Below, piece by piece: positions 52,220 to 60,403 of a stretch of DNA of 61,336 bases. The position numbers and the translations under genes are program-made. Location of the stretch: the NCBI GenBank assembly GCA_022819825.1, contig JAJEGM010000057.1, positions 1-61,336 of the forward strand. The letters are read 5' to 3'. Under the pieces are notes generated by a model, which ran no database searches, was not told the origin of the DNA, and worked only from the letters and a program-made list of their open reading frames with translations. How positions within the stretch are numbered: position 1 is the stretch's first letter; each line of letters starts with the position of its first letter. The DNA is from Acidimicrobiia bacterium (GTDB lineage: Bacteria > Actinomycetota > Acidimicrobiia > Acidimicrobiales > Bin134).

Positions 52220-52288
52220 ACAGGCTCTCCTTCGGCCAAGAGGATGGTATAGCCCAATGTTTCAGGAGACTGAGGGATTTGTGGGACC

Positions 52289-52322
52289 AACAGATTTTGT
52301 ACTTAGATGTACAAAATCTGTT
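52289..52322. promoter_or_regulatory. 14-bp perfect palindrome, putative toxin-antitoxin operator
   Basis: AACAGATTTTGTAC (52289-52302) and GTACAAAATCTGTT (52309-52322) are perfect reverse complements with a 6-bp centre TTAGAT. It is strikingly AT-rich for this genome and covers the -35 region upstream of the TAGCCT hexamer at 52331, so binding would block the antitoxin promoter. Confidence 0.65.
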
Positions 52323-52330
52323 TCTGCCGC

Positions 52331-52342
52331 TAGCCTGGTAGA
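52331..52342 (+). promoter_or_regulatory. Leaderless -10 (TAGCCT-N6-ATG) of the first TA module
   Basis: TAGCCT at 52331-52336 lies 6 nt before ATG 52343 and 8 bp after the palindromic operator. Confidence 0.55.
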
Positions 52343-52684
52343 ATGGCACTTCCCGGTGACCTCCTGTCTTCTGCCACCGTCTCAGTGAGCGAGTTCCGAG
52401 CCAATTGCGGGCCGCTTTTGGATGCGGTGTGCGACGGGCAGGAGATCGTCATAACCAAGAATGGCCGGCCAGTAGCCGAGGTCCGGCCTCCTCGTTCTCC
52501 TCGCGAGGAGTTCGCCGGGTCGCTCTTCGGCTTTTGCCGAGACATTATCGACCTGCCCGAGGGGTTCGATTTCGACACAGAGAGCATGGGGTTAGGCAAT
52601 GAGGAGATCGTCCAGGAACTTCTCTCCAGCTGGAACAGGCAAGAGCCCGATCTCGTCATCGGATCTTCCGACCAAGACGGCTGA
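52343..52684 (+). CDS. Phd/YefM-type antitoxin
   Basis: The 113-residue protein has the Phd/YefM DNA-binding core: VSVSEFRANCGPLLDAV and the strand EIVITKNGRPVAEVRP. The acidic C-terminal half (FDFDTESMGLGNEEIVQELL) would wrap and neutralise the PIN toxin. It overlaps the toxin gene by one base (TGATG) and is preceded by a perfect palindrome typical of conditional autoregulation. Together with the next gene it forms a type II toxin-antitoxin module. Confidence 0.82.
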   Translation: MALPGDLLSSATVSVSEFRANCGPLLDAVCDGQEIVITKNGRPVAEVRPPRSPREEFAGSLFGFCRDIIDLPEGFDFDTESMGLGNEEIVQELLSSWNRQEPDLVIGSSDQDG

Positions 52685-53100
52685 TGCTGCTGCTGGACAC
52701 CAATGTCGTGCTCCGGTTCTGCTGGGGAGTGGCTGACGGCAAGCTGGGGAACGAAGCCATTGGGCGGGTAGACCAAGCCACCCGGCGAGGTGAGGCGGCG
52801 GTCAGCGCGATCACCTATTGGGAGCTGGCCCTCTTGCAGGCCAAGCGACGTTTGGTGGTGGAGCTCAACGTGGCCCTTCTTCGGATGCGAATGGTTGCCG
52901 CCGGGGTCAGGGATCTGCCCATCGGATCGATGGAAGCAGAACAGGCCGCCCGATTGGGGGAGATGGGCCTAGCCACGGGGGACACCGCAGACCGATTCAT
53001 TTTGGCCACTGCGCTAGTCCAGGAGTGCCCCCTGCTCACCTTGGACCAACACATGCTGTCGTGGGATGGCCCGGCGAATTGCATCGACGCGTCCTTGTAG
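52684..53100 (+). CDS. PIN-domain toxin (VapC-like)
   Basis: The 138-residue PIN nuclease has the acidic residues of the fold: Asp5 in LLLDTNVVL, Glu in ITYWELALL, and Asp in GDTADRFILATA, plus the final LLTLDQ strand. VapC-type toxins cleave tRNA or rRNA when the antitoxin is lost. Translationally coupled to the upstream antitoxin. Confidence 0.85.
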   Translation: MLLLDTNVVLRFCWGVADGKLGNEAIGRVDQATRRGEAAVSAITYWELALLQAKRRLVVELNVALLRMRMVAAGVRDLPIGSMEAEQAARLGEMGLATGDTADRFILATALVQECPLLTLDQHMLSWDGPANCIDASL

Positions 53101-53115
53101 TCGCAGGAAGATCCG

Positions 53116-53139
53116 TAGTGCTACACTTAGTGCTACACT
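53116..53139. repeat. Two tandem 12-bp repeats (TAGTGCTACACT)
   Basis: TAGTGCTACACT occurs twice head to tail (53116-53127 and 53128-53139). The second copy includes the TACACT hexamer, 7 nt before ATG 53147, so a regulator bound to the repeats would cover the promoter. Probable autoregulatory operator of the second TA module. Confidence 0.55.
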
Positions 53140-53146
53140 TATGGGG

Positions 53147-53386
53147 ATGCCGACAACCCGCCCTCGCCACTCGGTGACCGAAACCGATGAGATTTCCGAG
53201 ATCCTCGATGAGGCGTCTCGGAAGTGGTCCGATGTCCCGCGGGCGAAGCTCATACGGCTCATCATGTTGGACTGGGTGGCCAGCGGCCGGTCGCCCACAT
53301 CCAGGTCTCAGGCCAGGGCGGTGCTGGAGGGATCTTTGCCCGGCTCTTCGGTGCTCTATGACCGGTCCCAAGACTGGCCCGCATGA
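53147..53386 (+). CDS. Antitoxin-like protein, RHH-type
   Basis: The 79-residue protein starts MPTTRPRHSVTETDEISEIL and has helix SRKWSDVPRAKLIRLIMLDW, in keeping with a ribbon-helix-helix antitoxin. ATG 53147 is chosen over ATG 53141 because it lies 7 nt after TACACT. It overlaps the next PIN gene by 4 nt (ATGA). I infer the antitoxin role mainly from position before a PIN toxin. Confidence 0.65.
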   Translation: MPTTRPRHSVTETDEISEILDEASRKWSDVPRAKLIRLIMLDWVASGRSPTSRSQARAVLEGSLPGSSVLYDRSQDWPA

Positions 53387-53769
53387 TTGTGGCCGATGCC
53401 AGCTGGGTAGTGGCCTTGCGCGATCCAAGCGATGAGCATCATTCCAGGGCGGTTGCGATCAATGGCGAGGTCGCCGAAGAAGAGGCGCTTTTGCACCCGG
53501 TGACCATGGCCGAGTGCCTGGTGGCGCCGGCTCACCTCGGGGTTGTCGAGAGCGCATCTGAGGGACTCCGGGCTGCGTTCGTGGTGACTGATGTAGACGA
53601 CGGCGCACCTCAGCGATGGGCAATGCTGCGGGCAGAGACCGGACTGAGGCTCCCCGACGCAATCGTCCTCGACACCGCCCTCGAACTAAACGCCCGCGCC
53701 ATCGCCACCTTCGACCACCGCCTCGCAGCATCCGCCGCACAGCACGGCGTCGACGTGCTAGGGCGTTAG
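53383..53769 (+). CDS. PIN-domain toxin (VapC-like), second module
   Basis: The 128-residue protein has Asp5 in IVADASWVVAL, Glu in VTMAECLVAP and Asp in LRLPDAIVLDTAL, followed by ATFDHRLA. These are the conserved PIN acidic residues. It belongs to a second type II module, adjacent to but different from the first, suggesting accretion of TA genes in a mobile island. Confidence 0.83.
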   Translation: MIVADASWVVALRDPSDEHHSRAVAINGEVAEEEALLHPVTMAECLVAPAHLGVVESASEGLRAAFVVTDVDDGAPQRWAMLRAETGLRLPDAIVLDTALELNARAIATFDHRLAASAAQHGVDVLGR

Positions 53770-53984
53770 GAATCGTCTCCGAAGCCCTCAGTCTGATCAC
53801 CGACTGGGCATTCTCCGAGCACGGCCTGGCCCGGGCTCACCTGGTGACCCATGTCGACAATCCCGCGTCCCAACGGGTACCCGAACGTTGCGGCTTTCAG
53901 CGTGAGGGAGTGCTGCGGGCTTGGGAGCCGATTAAAGACGACCAACCCGATGTCGTGATGTGGAGTCGACTGCCGGGGGATTGA
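53763..53984 (+). pseudogene. Truncated GNAT acetyltransferase (C-terminal fragment)
   Basis: Directly after the PIN toxin stop, a frame without start codon encodes VSEALSLITDWAFSEHGL, RAHLVTHVDNPASQRV and GFQREGVLRAWE, the C-terminal part of a RimJ/RimL-like N-acetyltransferase (acetyl-CoA binding helix and final strands). The N-terminal half is missing, so this is a remnant, probably cut off when the TA genes arrived. Confidence 0.6.
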
Positions 53985-54016
53985 CCAGCGTCAAATGGCT
54001 CTGGAGGCTGCCCCAT

Positions 54017-54028
54017 TAGCCTTGTGGT
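54017..54028 (+). promoter_or_regulatory. Leaderless -10 (TAGCCT-N6-GTG) before the frameshifted phosphotransferase
   Basis: TAGCCT at 54017-54022 is 6 nt before GTG 54029; an intact promoter in front of a broken gene suggests recent inactivation or a sequencing error. Confidence 0.5.
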
Positions 54029-54822
54029 GTGGGGAGCGAGCCCGGTGAGGGAGAAGTAGTCGCCGGGAGGGTGACCGAGTTTGTCCGGGTCGGCGACGAG
54101 TTGCTGCGCCCGGCCACTCCCAACTCGGAGTCAATGATGCAACTGCTCGTGCATCTGGAGAGGTGCGGCTTCGAGGGTGCTCCTCTGGTGGTGGGTTCAC
54201 AGCCTGATGGCGCAGTAAGGCTGACGTGGATCGAGGGTTGGGTGCCAGACGAGGCCGAGGGGTGGAAGCTCGATGCTGGAGCGCTGGAGTCGGTGGGCAG
54301 CCTGCTGCTCGGGTATCACGACAGCGTGAGGGGCTTTGCTCCTGATGCTGGCTTTGAAGAGGGCCCCAGGCTGTAGCTGAAGGTGACATCGTCTGCCACG
54401 GCGATATCGCCCCCCGCAACACCGTCTTCAGAAACGGGCAGGCGGTGGCGTTCATCGATTGGGACGGCATCTGGATTGCTCCGGCCTTGTGGTATCTCGG
54501 CCATGCCCTTTGGCAGTTCGCCCCCGTGTGCGAGGACAACGACCCCTGGCTCCAGCAGTGGCCGGACCAGCCCAACCGAGCAGCCCGCATCACCGCCCTC
54601 GTGCGCGGCTACCGTCCAACCCCCTCAGTGGCGCAGCAACTCCCCGAGATGGTCGTCGAGGTCATCGCCGGCTGTCACCGCAGCGTTGCCCGCAAAGCCG
54701 CCGCCGGAATCCCAACATTCGTCCGCATGGAACGCGAAGGCATCCTCGGCGTCCTAACCAGCCACCTTCAAGCGGCCCAACTACTACGCCCCCTCATCCA
54801 AGAGGCCGTGCACGCTGTTTGA
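54029..54822 (+). pseudogene. Frameshifted aminoglycoside-phosphotransferase-like (APH) gene
   Basis: The first frame (GTG 54029) runs 115 codons with TEFVRVGDELLRPATP and LERCGFEGAPLV, and stops at TAG 54374-54376. A different frame then continues from about 54379 with VCHGDIAPRNTVF (the HGD catalytic loop), AFIDWDGIW (metal-binding Asp) and the C-terminal helices to 54822. Joined with one single-base change near 54361-54378 (GGGCCCCAGG) the two give about 263 residues, the normal size of this APH-like kinase family. It is either an inactivated gene, an assembly error or, less likely, a programmed frameshift. Confidence 0.75.
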
Positions 54823-56094
54823 TCAGACCAGGGTTGAGAGGTTTTGGTCGGGGGCGGGGCCGGGGTTGACTTTCTTGCCGGGGGTCCAGGCGACGGGGAT
54901 GTGCTTGACGCCGCCGATGAAGTTGGAGCGGAGCCATTCGGGTTCTCCTACCCGGTGGATGTCGGGCATGCGCTCGATGATCTCCTGGAAGATGAGGCGG
55001 AGCTCCATTTTGGCCAAGTTGGCGCCCAGGCAGTAGTGGGCCCCGCCGCCACCGAAGGAGATCTGCTCATTCGGGGTGCGGCTCACATCGAAGGTGAAGG
55101 GGTCGTCGAACACCTCTTCGTCCCGGTTGGCCGAGACGTGCCACATGACCATCTTGTCGCCCTTGTCGATGCGCTGGCCTCTGATCTCGGTGTCTTCGGT
55201 GGCGGTGCGGCGGAAGTGCAGCACCGGGGTGGCCCACCGGAGGATCTCGTCAATGTGGGTGTCGGTCACCCCGTCGGGGGAGTTCTTGACGATGTCGAAC
55301 TGCTCGGGGTGGTCCATCAGCGCCAGCATGCCGTGGGCGGTGGCGTTGCGGGTGGTCTCATTGCCGGCCACGGTGAGCAGCAGCATGAACATGTCGAATT
55401 CCAGATCGGTGAGCCGGTCGCCGTCGATCTCCGCGTTGATGAGCTTGGTGACGATGTCATCGCGGGGGTTTTCCGCCCGGTCCTTGGCCAGCTGGTTGGT
55501 GTAGGCATACAGCTCCGCACCGGCCGAGAGGCTGCTTTCGCGGCTCTCCACGTACTCGGGGTCGTCGACGCCGATCAAGCGGTTGGACCAGTCGAACAGC
55601 TTCATGCGGTCTTCCTGGGGCACGCCCATGATCTCGGCGATGGCCTGGAGCGGAAGCTCGGACGCCAGGTCGACCACGAAGTCGGCCTCGCCCTTCTCGA
55701 TCACGTTGTCGACGATGAGGATGGCCCGGTGGCGAAGGTACTGCTCGATCAGGCCGATCATCCGGGGGGTGAAGCCCTTGTTCACCAGCAGCCGGTAGCG
55801 GGTGTGCTTGGGCGGATCGGTGGTGAGCATCATCACCCCCCGGGAGTCGGGTGCCTCGTTATCCCAGGTGCCCGGGTCGGGGATGGAGGTGCCGCCCAGT
55901 TCTGAGGAGAAGCGCTCGGTGTCGCGGTTCACCTCCACCAGATCGGCATGCTTGACCACGTTCCAGAACGCCGGCCCTCTGGGATCTTGGTGCAAGAAGA
56001 CGGGGGATTGCTCCCGCAGCACCTTGAACATCTCGTGGTGCTCCTGGCGTACGAATCGGTCGGGGTCGAGCAGGTTGACTTCGGTGAGCTTCAC
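54823..56094 (-). CDS. Cytochrome P450 (second)
   Basis: The 423-residue P450 has TVAGNETTRN in the I helix, the DEILRW ExxR region and SFGGGGAHYCLGANLAK with the heme Cys355. It needs external redox partners. The GTG at 56094 is chosen because AAAGGAAA lies 5 nt upstream and the protein then starts with the usual N-terminal PDRFVRQEHHEMFKVLRE block; the longer frame has no family support. Divergent from the second CaiB fusion. Not a close relative of the P450 at 49765. Confidence 0.92.
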   Translation of the reverse strand: MKLTEVNLLDPDRFVRQEHHEMFKVLREQSPVFLHQDPRGPAFWNVVKHADLVEVNRDTERFSSELGGTSIPDPGTWDNEAPDSRGVMMLTTDPPKHTRYRLLVNKGFTPRMIGLIEQYLRHRAILIVDNVIEKGEADFVVDLASELPLQAIAEIMGVPQEDRMKLFDWSNRLIGVDDPEYVESRESSLSAGAELYAYTNQLAKDRAENPRDDIVTKLINAEIDGDRLTDLEFDMFMLLLTVAGNETTRNATAHGMLALMDHPEQFDIVKNSPDGVTDTHIDEILRWATPVLHFRRTATEDTEIRGQRIDKGDKMVMWHVSANRDEEVFDDPFTFDVSRTPNEQISFGGGGAHYCLGANLAKMELRLIFQEIIERMPDIHRVGEPEWLRSNFIGGVKHIPVAWTPGKKVNPGPAPDQNLSTLV

Positions 56095-56202
56095 AGTGCT
56101 TTCCTTTGCTGCGATCGTTTGCCGAGTGTCGGCCAGTGTACGGGAACCTGTTATGCGACAAGATACCGGGGTGCGAACCGACTGGAAAACAGTGAGACCG
56201 CG

Positions 56203-58626
56203 ATGACGGAAGGGGCCAACCAGGGCACTGATCGAGCCGGAGGTGCAGGCGTGGGCGAAGGCGTCCACATGCAGGCCTCAATACTGGACGGCATCCGGGT
56301 GGTGGACTTCTCAACCGGGGTGCCCGGCCCGTATGTCACCAAGCTTTTGGCCGACGCCGGGGCCGATGTGATCAAGGTAGAGGGGCCCGACGGCGACCCG
56401 ATGCGCTGCTGGTCGGCCACTCGGGCCGAGTTCGAGGGCGACAGCGCGCTGTTCCAGTTGCTCAACGCCTCCAAGCGGGGCGTTGCCGGCCTGCCGGGCG
56501 ACCCTGATGTCGAGGAACTGGTGGCCACCGCCGACGCAGTGGTGGAGTCGTTCCCCGCCGGGTCGGGTATCGGACGGGCCTGGGCGGATCAGCACCCACA
56601 TTTGGTGGTGCTGTCGGTGACGCCCTACGGACAGGACGGTCCGCTGGTGTCCCATCCATCCACCGAGTACACCGTGCAGGCCCAGTGCGGGGCCATCGCC
56701 TGCCGGGGGCGACCCGACCAGCCCCCGATCCACGCCGGAGGGGGCATCGCGGAGTGGACCGCCGGGGCCTACGCCGGACCTGCGGTGCTCTCGGCGCTGT
56801 TGCGGGCCCGGCGCACTGGGCGGGGCGAGCACATCGACCTGGCGGTGGCCGACGTGATGGGCATTGCCGCCACCACGTTCAGCGATCTGGCCCACTCCAT
56901 GCGGGGCGGTGGCCACGACTTCGACCGGGTGGCCCGGTCGGTGGAGGCGCCCTCCATCGAGCCCGCCCTCGACGGCTGGGTTGGGTTCAACACCAACACC
57001 GCCCTCCAGTACCAGGGCTTCGTGCTGATGATCGAGCGCCCCGACCTGATTGACACCGAGTGGAGCCAGATCGGGGAGCGGGCCGGCCGTCTGGACGAGT
57101 GGAATGCCATGGTCCACCCGTGGACCTCTCGCCACACTGTGGCGGAGATCATCAAGGCGGCCTCTGATCTGCGGGTACCGGTGGCCGAGGTGAACGATGG
57201 GCGCAGCGTGCTCGACAACGAGCAGTTCGCCGCCCGGGGGGTGTTCGTGCGCAACCCCGGGGGTTTCCTCCAGCCCCGACCGCCCTATCTGATGGACGAC
57301 GGCGGCGAGCGACGCCCGGCCACGCCCGCTCCGCAGCTGGGCGAGCACACCGGGACGATCGAAGCCCGCCCTCGGCCGGTGCCGCCGGCCGCGGGGGCCG
57401 ATCCCGACCTGCCACTGGCCGGGATAAGGGTGGTGGATCTCACCAGCTGGTGGGCCGGGCCGTCGGCCACTGGCACGCTGGCCATGCTGGGGGCCGATGT
57501 GCTCCACATCGAGTCCACTGGCCATCCCGACGGCATGCGGATGACCGGGTTCATGTTCGGCACCGAGGACTGGTGGGAGTGGAGCTCGATGTTCGTGGCC
57601 ATCAACCACAACAAGCGGGGGCTGACGCTCGACTTGGACACCGAAGCGGGCATGGATCTGCTTTGGCAGCTCATCGAGAGCGCCGACGTGGTGATTGAGA
57701 ACTTCTCCCCCCGGGTGGTGGAAAAGTGGGGCCTGAGCTGGGAGGCCGTCTCGGCCCGCAACCCCCAGGCGGTGTTCACCCGGATGCCCGCGTTCGGTTT
57801 GAGCGGGCCGTGGCGGGAGCGGGTGGGGTTCGCCCAGACCATGGAGCAGCTCACCGGCATGGCCTGGGTGACGGGCCATCCCTACGATCAGCCCCGCATC
57901 ATGCGAGGCCCGTGCGACCCCATCGCCGGGATGCACGGTGCCTATGCCGCGATCTTGGGACTGGCCGTAAGGGAGCGCACCGGGCGGGGGGTGTTCGTAG
58001 AGTCCACCATGGTGGAGGCCGCGCTCAACTGCTCGGCGGAGCAGTTCGTGGAGTACACCGCCTACGGCAACGTGATGGAGCGGGCCGGCAACCGGAGTCC
58101 CTACGCCGCACCCCAGGGCCTGTACCCCTGCCGGGGTCACGAGCAATGGTTGGCGCTGGCCGTTGCCGATGATGCGCAGTGGCAGGCGCTAGTGGAGGTG
58201 CTGGGGTCGCCGAAGTGGGCCGACCGGCCCGAATATGCCACCGACGCCGGTCGTCGGGCCGGCCACGACGCCATCGACGAGGGGCTGTATGCATGGGCTG
58301 TTGAACAGGGTCTCGACGACGCGGTGGCCCGGCTAGTGGACGCTGGCGTGCCCGCCGCCCCGGCCTGGGATCCCCGGATTCAGCACGAGAACCCCCAGCT
58401 TGCCCATCGGGGGCTGTTCGAGATGGTCGAGCACCCGGCGGTGGGGACCCACCCCATGCCGGGAATGCCCTACCGGTTCGCCTCGGTCGACCGCTGGATC
58501 ACCTCCCCGTCGCCCGCCCTGGGCCAGCACAACCACGAGATCCTGGCCGAGCTGGGCCTGTCGGCCGACGAGATTGCCCAACTGGAAGCCGACGGCGTAA
58601 TCGGCACCCGCCCCAAGGGCCTGTGA
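56203..58626 (+). CDS. Fused double CaiB/BaiF CoA-transferase (class III), copy 2
   Basis: The 807-residue protein again has two full CaiB/BaiF domains: domain 1 (LDGIRVVDFSTGVPGPYVTKL, shortened to its LDGIRVVDFSTG opening) to about 390 and domain 2 (LAGIRVVDLTSWWAGP) from about 405. As in the copy at 38973, domain 1 keeps Asp at the catalytic position (GRGEHIDLAVAD) while domain 2 has Glu (GRGVFVESTMVEA). ATG 56203 is the most 5' credible start; the conserved part begins near 56275 and a later ATG at 56269 is possible. It is followed by an alcohol dehydrogenase gene. Confidence 0.9.
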   Translation: MTEGANQGTDRAGGAGVGEGVHMQASILDGIRVVDFSTGVPGPYVTKLLADAGADVIKVEGPDGDPMRCWSATRAEFEGDSALFQLLNASKRGVAGLPGDPDVEELVATADAVVESFPAGSGIGRAWADQHPHLVVLSVTPYGQDGPLVSHPSTEYTVQAQCGAIACRGRPDQPPIHAGGGIAEWTAGAYAGPAVLSALLRARRTGRGEHIDLAVADVMGIAATTFSDLAHSMRGGGHDFDRVARSVEAPSIEPALDGWVGFNTNTALQYQGFVLMIERPDLIDTEWSQIGERAGRLDEWNAMVHPWTSRHTVAEIIKAASDLRVPVAEVNDGRSVLDNEQFAARGVFVRNPGGFLQPRPPYLMDDGGERRPATPAPQLGEHTGTIEARPRPVPPAAGADPDLPLAGIRVVDLTSWWAGPSATGTLAMLGADVLHIESTGHPDGMRMTGFMFGTEDWWEWSSMFVAINHNKRGLTLDLDTEAGMDLLWQLIESADVVIENFSPRVVEKWGLSWEAVSARNPQAVFTRMPAFGLSGPWRERVGFAQTMEQLTGMAWVTGHPYDQPRIMRGPCDPIAGMHGAYAAILGLAVRERTGRGVFVESTMVEAALNCSAEQFVEYTAYGNVMERAGNRSPYAAPQGLYPCRGHEQWLALAVADDAQWQALVEVLGSPKWADRPEYATDAGRRAGHDAIDEGLYAWAVEQGLDDAVARLVDAGVPAAPAWDPRIQHENPQLAHRGLFEMVEHPAVGTHPMPGMPYRFASVDRWITSPSPALGQHNHEILAELGLSADEIAQLEADGVIGTRPKGL

Positions 58627-58663
58627 GGCCCGTCGCGAGTCCGCCCGGTGAGAGGATGAAGCC

Positions 58664-59602
58664 ATGAGAGCAGTGCGATGCGTCGGCGGCCAGCCGGCCA
58701 CGGTGGAGATAGCACCCCCTGAAGGCGAGGGAGTGCGCGTCAAGATGGCATCGGCGGGTGTGTGCGGCTCCGATCTGCACATGCTCGAGCTGGGAATGCT
58801 CAACACGTTCACCATCGGCCACGAATTCGCCGGCTGGCTGGACGACGGCCGCCCGGTGGCCATCGAGCCCATCCACGGTTGCGGCACCTGCGAGCTGTGC
58901 CTGGCCGGCGACTACAACCGCTGTCCGGCCACCCTGGGTGACATTGCCGGCATCTCCCGCGACGGGGGAATGGCCGACGAGGTGCTCATGTGGCCTGAGG
59001 CCATCGTGCCCCTGCCCTCTGGGGCCGACCCCCGGGACGCCTGTCTGGTGGAGCCCCTGGGTATCGCGGTGCACGGCTTCCGCCTGGCCGGACTGCGGGG
59101 CGACATGCGGGTGGCAGTTGTCGGCGGCGGCGCCGTGGGCCAGACCGCGCTGGCCGTCGCTGGCCTGGCCGGATGCGAGGTCGCCATCTCGGCCCGCCAC
59201 GACGCCCAGAGGGAAGCCGCCGAGCGCCTGGGCGCCGTTCCGCTGACTGATGAGCCCTACGACATCGTGGTAGAGGCCGCCGGCACCGGCTCAGCCTTGG
59301 CCGATGCCGTCAAGAAGTGCCGCCCCGGCGGAAAGGTCGTCATCCTGGGCAGCTACTGGGAACCCGTGGAGCTGCCCGGCATAGAGATCAGCATGAAGGA
59401 GGTCACCCTGGTGCCCTCCTCCATGTACGGCCGCCACGGCCCCACCCGGGATATGGATGTCGCCGCCGCCGCCCTAGCCCAACTCCCCGAGCTCCCCGAC
59501 GCCATCATCACCCACCGCTTCCCCCTAGACGCCCCCGCCGAAGCCTTCGCCACCGCCGCCAACCGCGCCTCCGGCGCCATCAAAGTAGTCCTAGAGCCGT
59601 AG
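58664..59602 (+). CDS. Zinc-dependent alcohol dehydrogenase, MDR family
   Basis: The 312-residue MDR protein has VCGSDLHML with the first zinc Cys, TIGHEFAG, GCGTCELCLAGDYNRC for structural zinc and VVGGGAVGQTALAV as Rossmann motif. It is short for the family but appears complete. GAGAGG lies about 9 nt before ATG 58664. It probably follows the CaiB fusion in one transcript (37 bp gap). It ends exactly where the convergent restriction-type gene ends. Confidence 0.88.
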   Translation: MRAVRCVGGQPATVEIAPPEGEGVRVKMASAGVCGSDLHMLELGMLNTFTIGHEFAGWLDDGRPVAIEPIHGCGTCELCLAGDYNRCPATLGDIAGISRDGGMADEVLMWPEAIVPLPSGADPRDACLVEPLGIAVHGFRLAGLRGDMRVAVVGGGAVGQTALAVAGLAGCEVAISARHDAQREAAERLGAVPLTDEPYDIVVEAAGTGSALADAVKKCRPGGKVVILGSYWEPVELPGIEISMKEVTLVPSSMYGRHGPTRDMDVAAAALAQLPELPDAIITHRFPLDAPAEAFATAANRASGAIKVVLEP

Positions 59603-60403
59603 TTAGGTATCAGAAAGGCCCCCAACGGAGGCTGTTCGCCATTCTGCGTGGAGGGTGCAGGCGGAGAGTTTGATTTGTTTGACGGTGATTTTGGCGTCGG
59701 AGCGGTCGAGGGCGACCCTTGCGGCCGCGAGGTCCCCTTGGTGGGTGCAGTCGATGGTGGGACCGTCGGCGGCGAAGGTTTCTAAGGGGGCGTCTTCGAG
59801 GGACGTGAAGATGTCGGTGGGGATTTCTAGGAGCTGGTACTTGGTGGGGAGGGAGGTGCGGTCGGGGCGGAAGGCTCGGAGCATGATGATGGAGTCCACG
59901 GCTTCTCGGTACTGGCGGAATAATTCGAGGGTTTGGTCTCGCCGTGTCCTGGCGGATCGAACGTCCTGAATCCAGGCAGCCTCGGTGAGTTTGGAGATGT
60001 GGGCGGTGGTTGCGGACAACCTGAGGGCGGCGGTGGACTTCAAAGAGAGCTTCCGCTCGGTTTCCTCGTTGGTTTGGACTGTCATGTCCACGAAGCGCTG
60101 GGTGGCGGAACCTGGTTCGTCGACTGTCCAGCCAACTGCTTCGCACGCGTTGCGGAATGCGACTTCGAAGCCGACAAGGCCAAGAGGTTCGGTAGTGGTG
60201 CCGTGGTGTACTGAGATCGTGAGGCCGAAGTACTCGGTCCATCCAGGTGTTAGGCCGAGCCAGGTATCTGAGATCTCAGCTTGGAGCGGGGACGAGAGCG
60301 ATTCGATGATCTTGGCGAGGAACCTCTCTCCCATGGGAGAGAGGTCTTCAATACTTGCCCTCAGGTCAGCCTTATTTGTGGAATGGTCGTACGGCTGGTT
60401 CAC
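59603..60403 (-). CDS. Putative type II restriction endonuclease
   Basis: The 266-residue protein pairs with the DNA methyltransferase by a 4-nt GTGA overlap. It contains RFVDMTVQ (Asp106) and KLSLKSTAA (Lys122), spaced like a PD-(D/E)xK nuclease core in which one acidic position is replaced by Ser, and an all-alpha N-terminal region before a WTEYFGL strand. Codon use and GC are lower than those of the neighbours, a sign of transfer. The assignment as the cutting subunit is inference from context plus this motif; the recognition site is unknown. Confidence 0.6.
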   Translation of the reverse strand: MNQPYDHSTNKADLRASIEDLSPMGERFLAKIIESLSSPLQAEISDTWLGLTPGWTEYFGLTISVHHGTTTEPLGLVGFEVAFRNACEAVGWTVDEPGSATQRFVDMTVQTNEETERKLSLKSTAALRLSATTAHISKLTEAAWIQDVRSARTRRDQTLELFRQYREAVDSIIMLRAFRPDRTSLPTKYQLLEIPTDIFTSLEDAPLETFAADGPTIDCTHQGDLAAARVALDRSDAKITVKQIKLSACTLHAEWRTASVGGLSDT

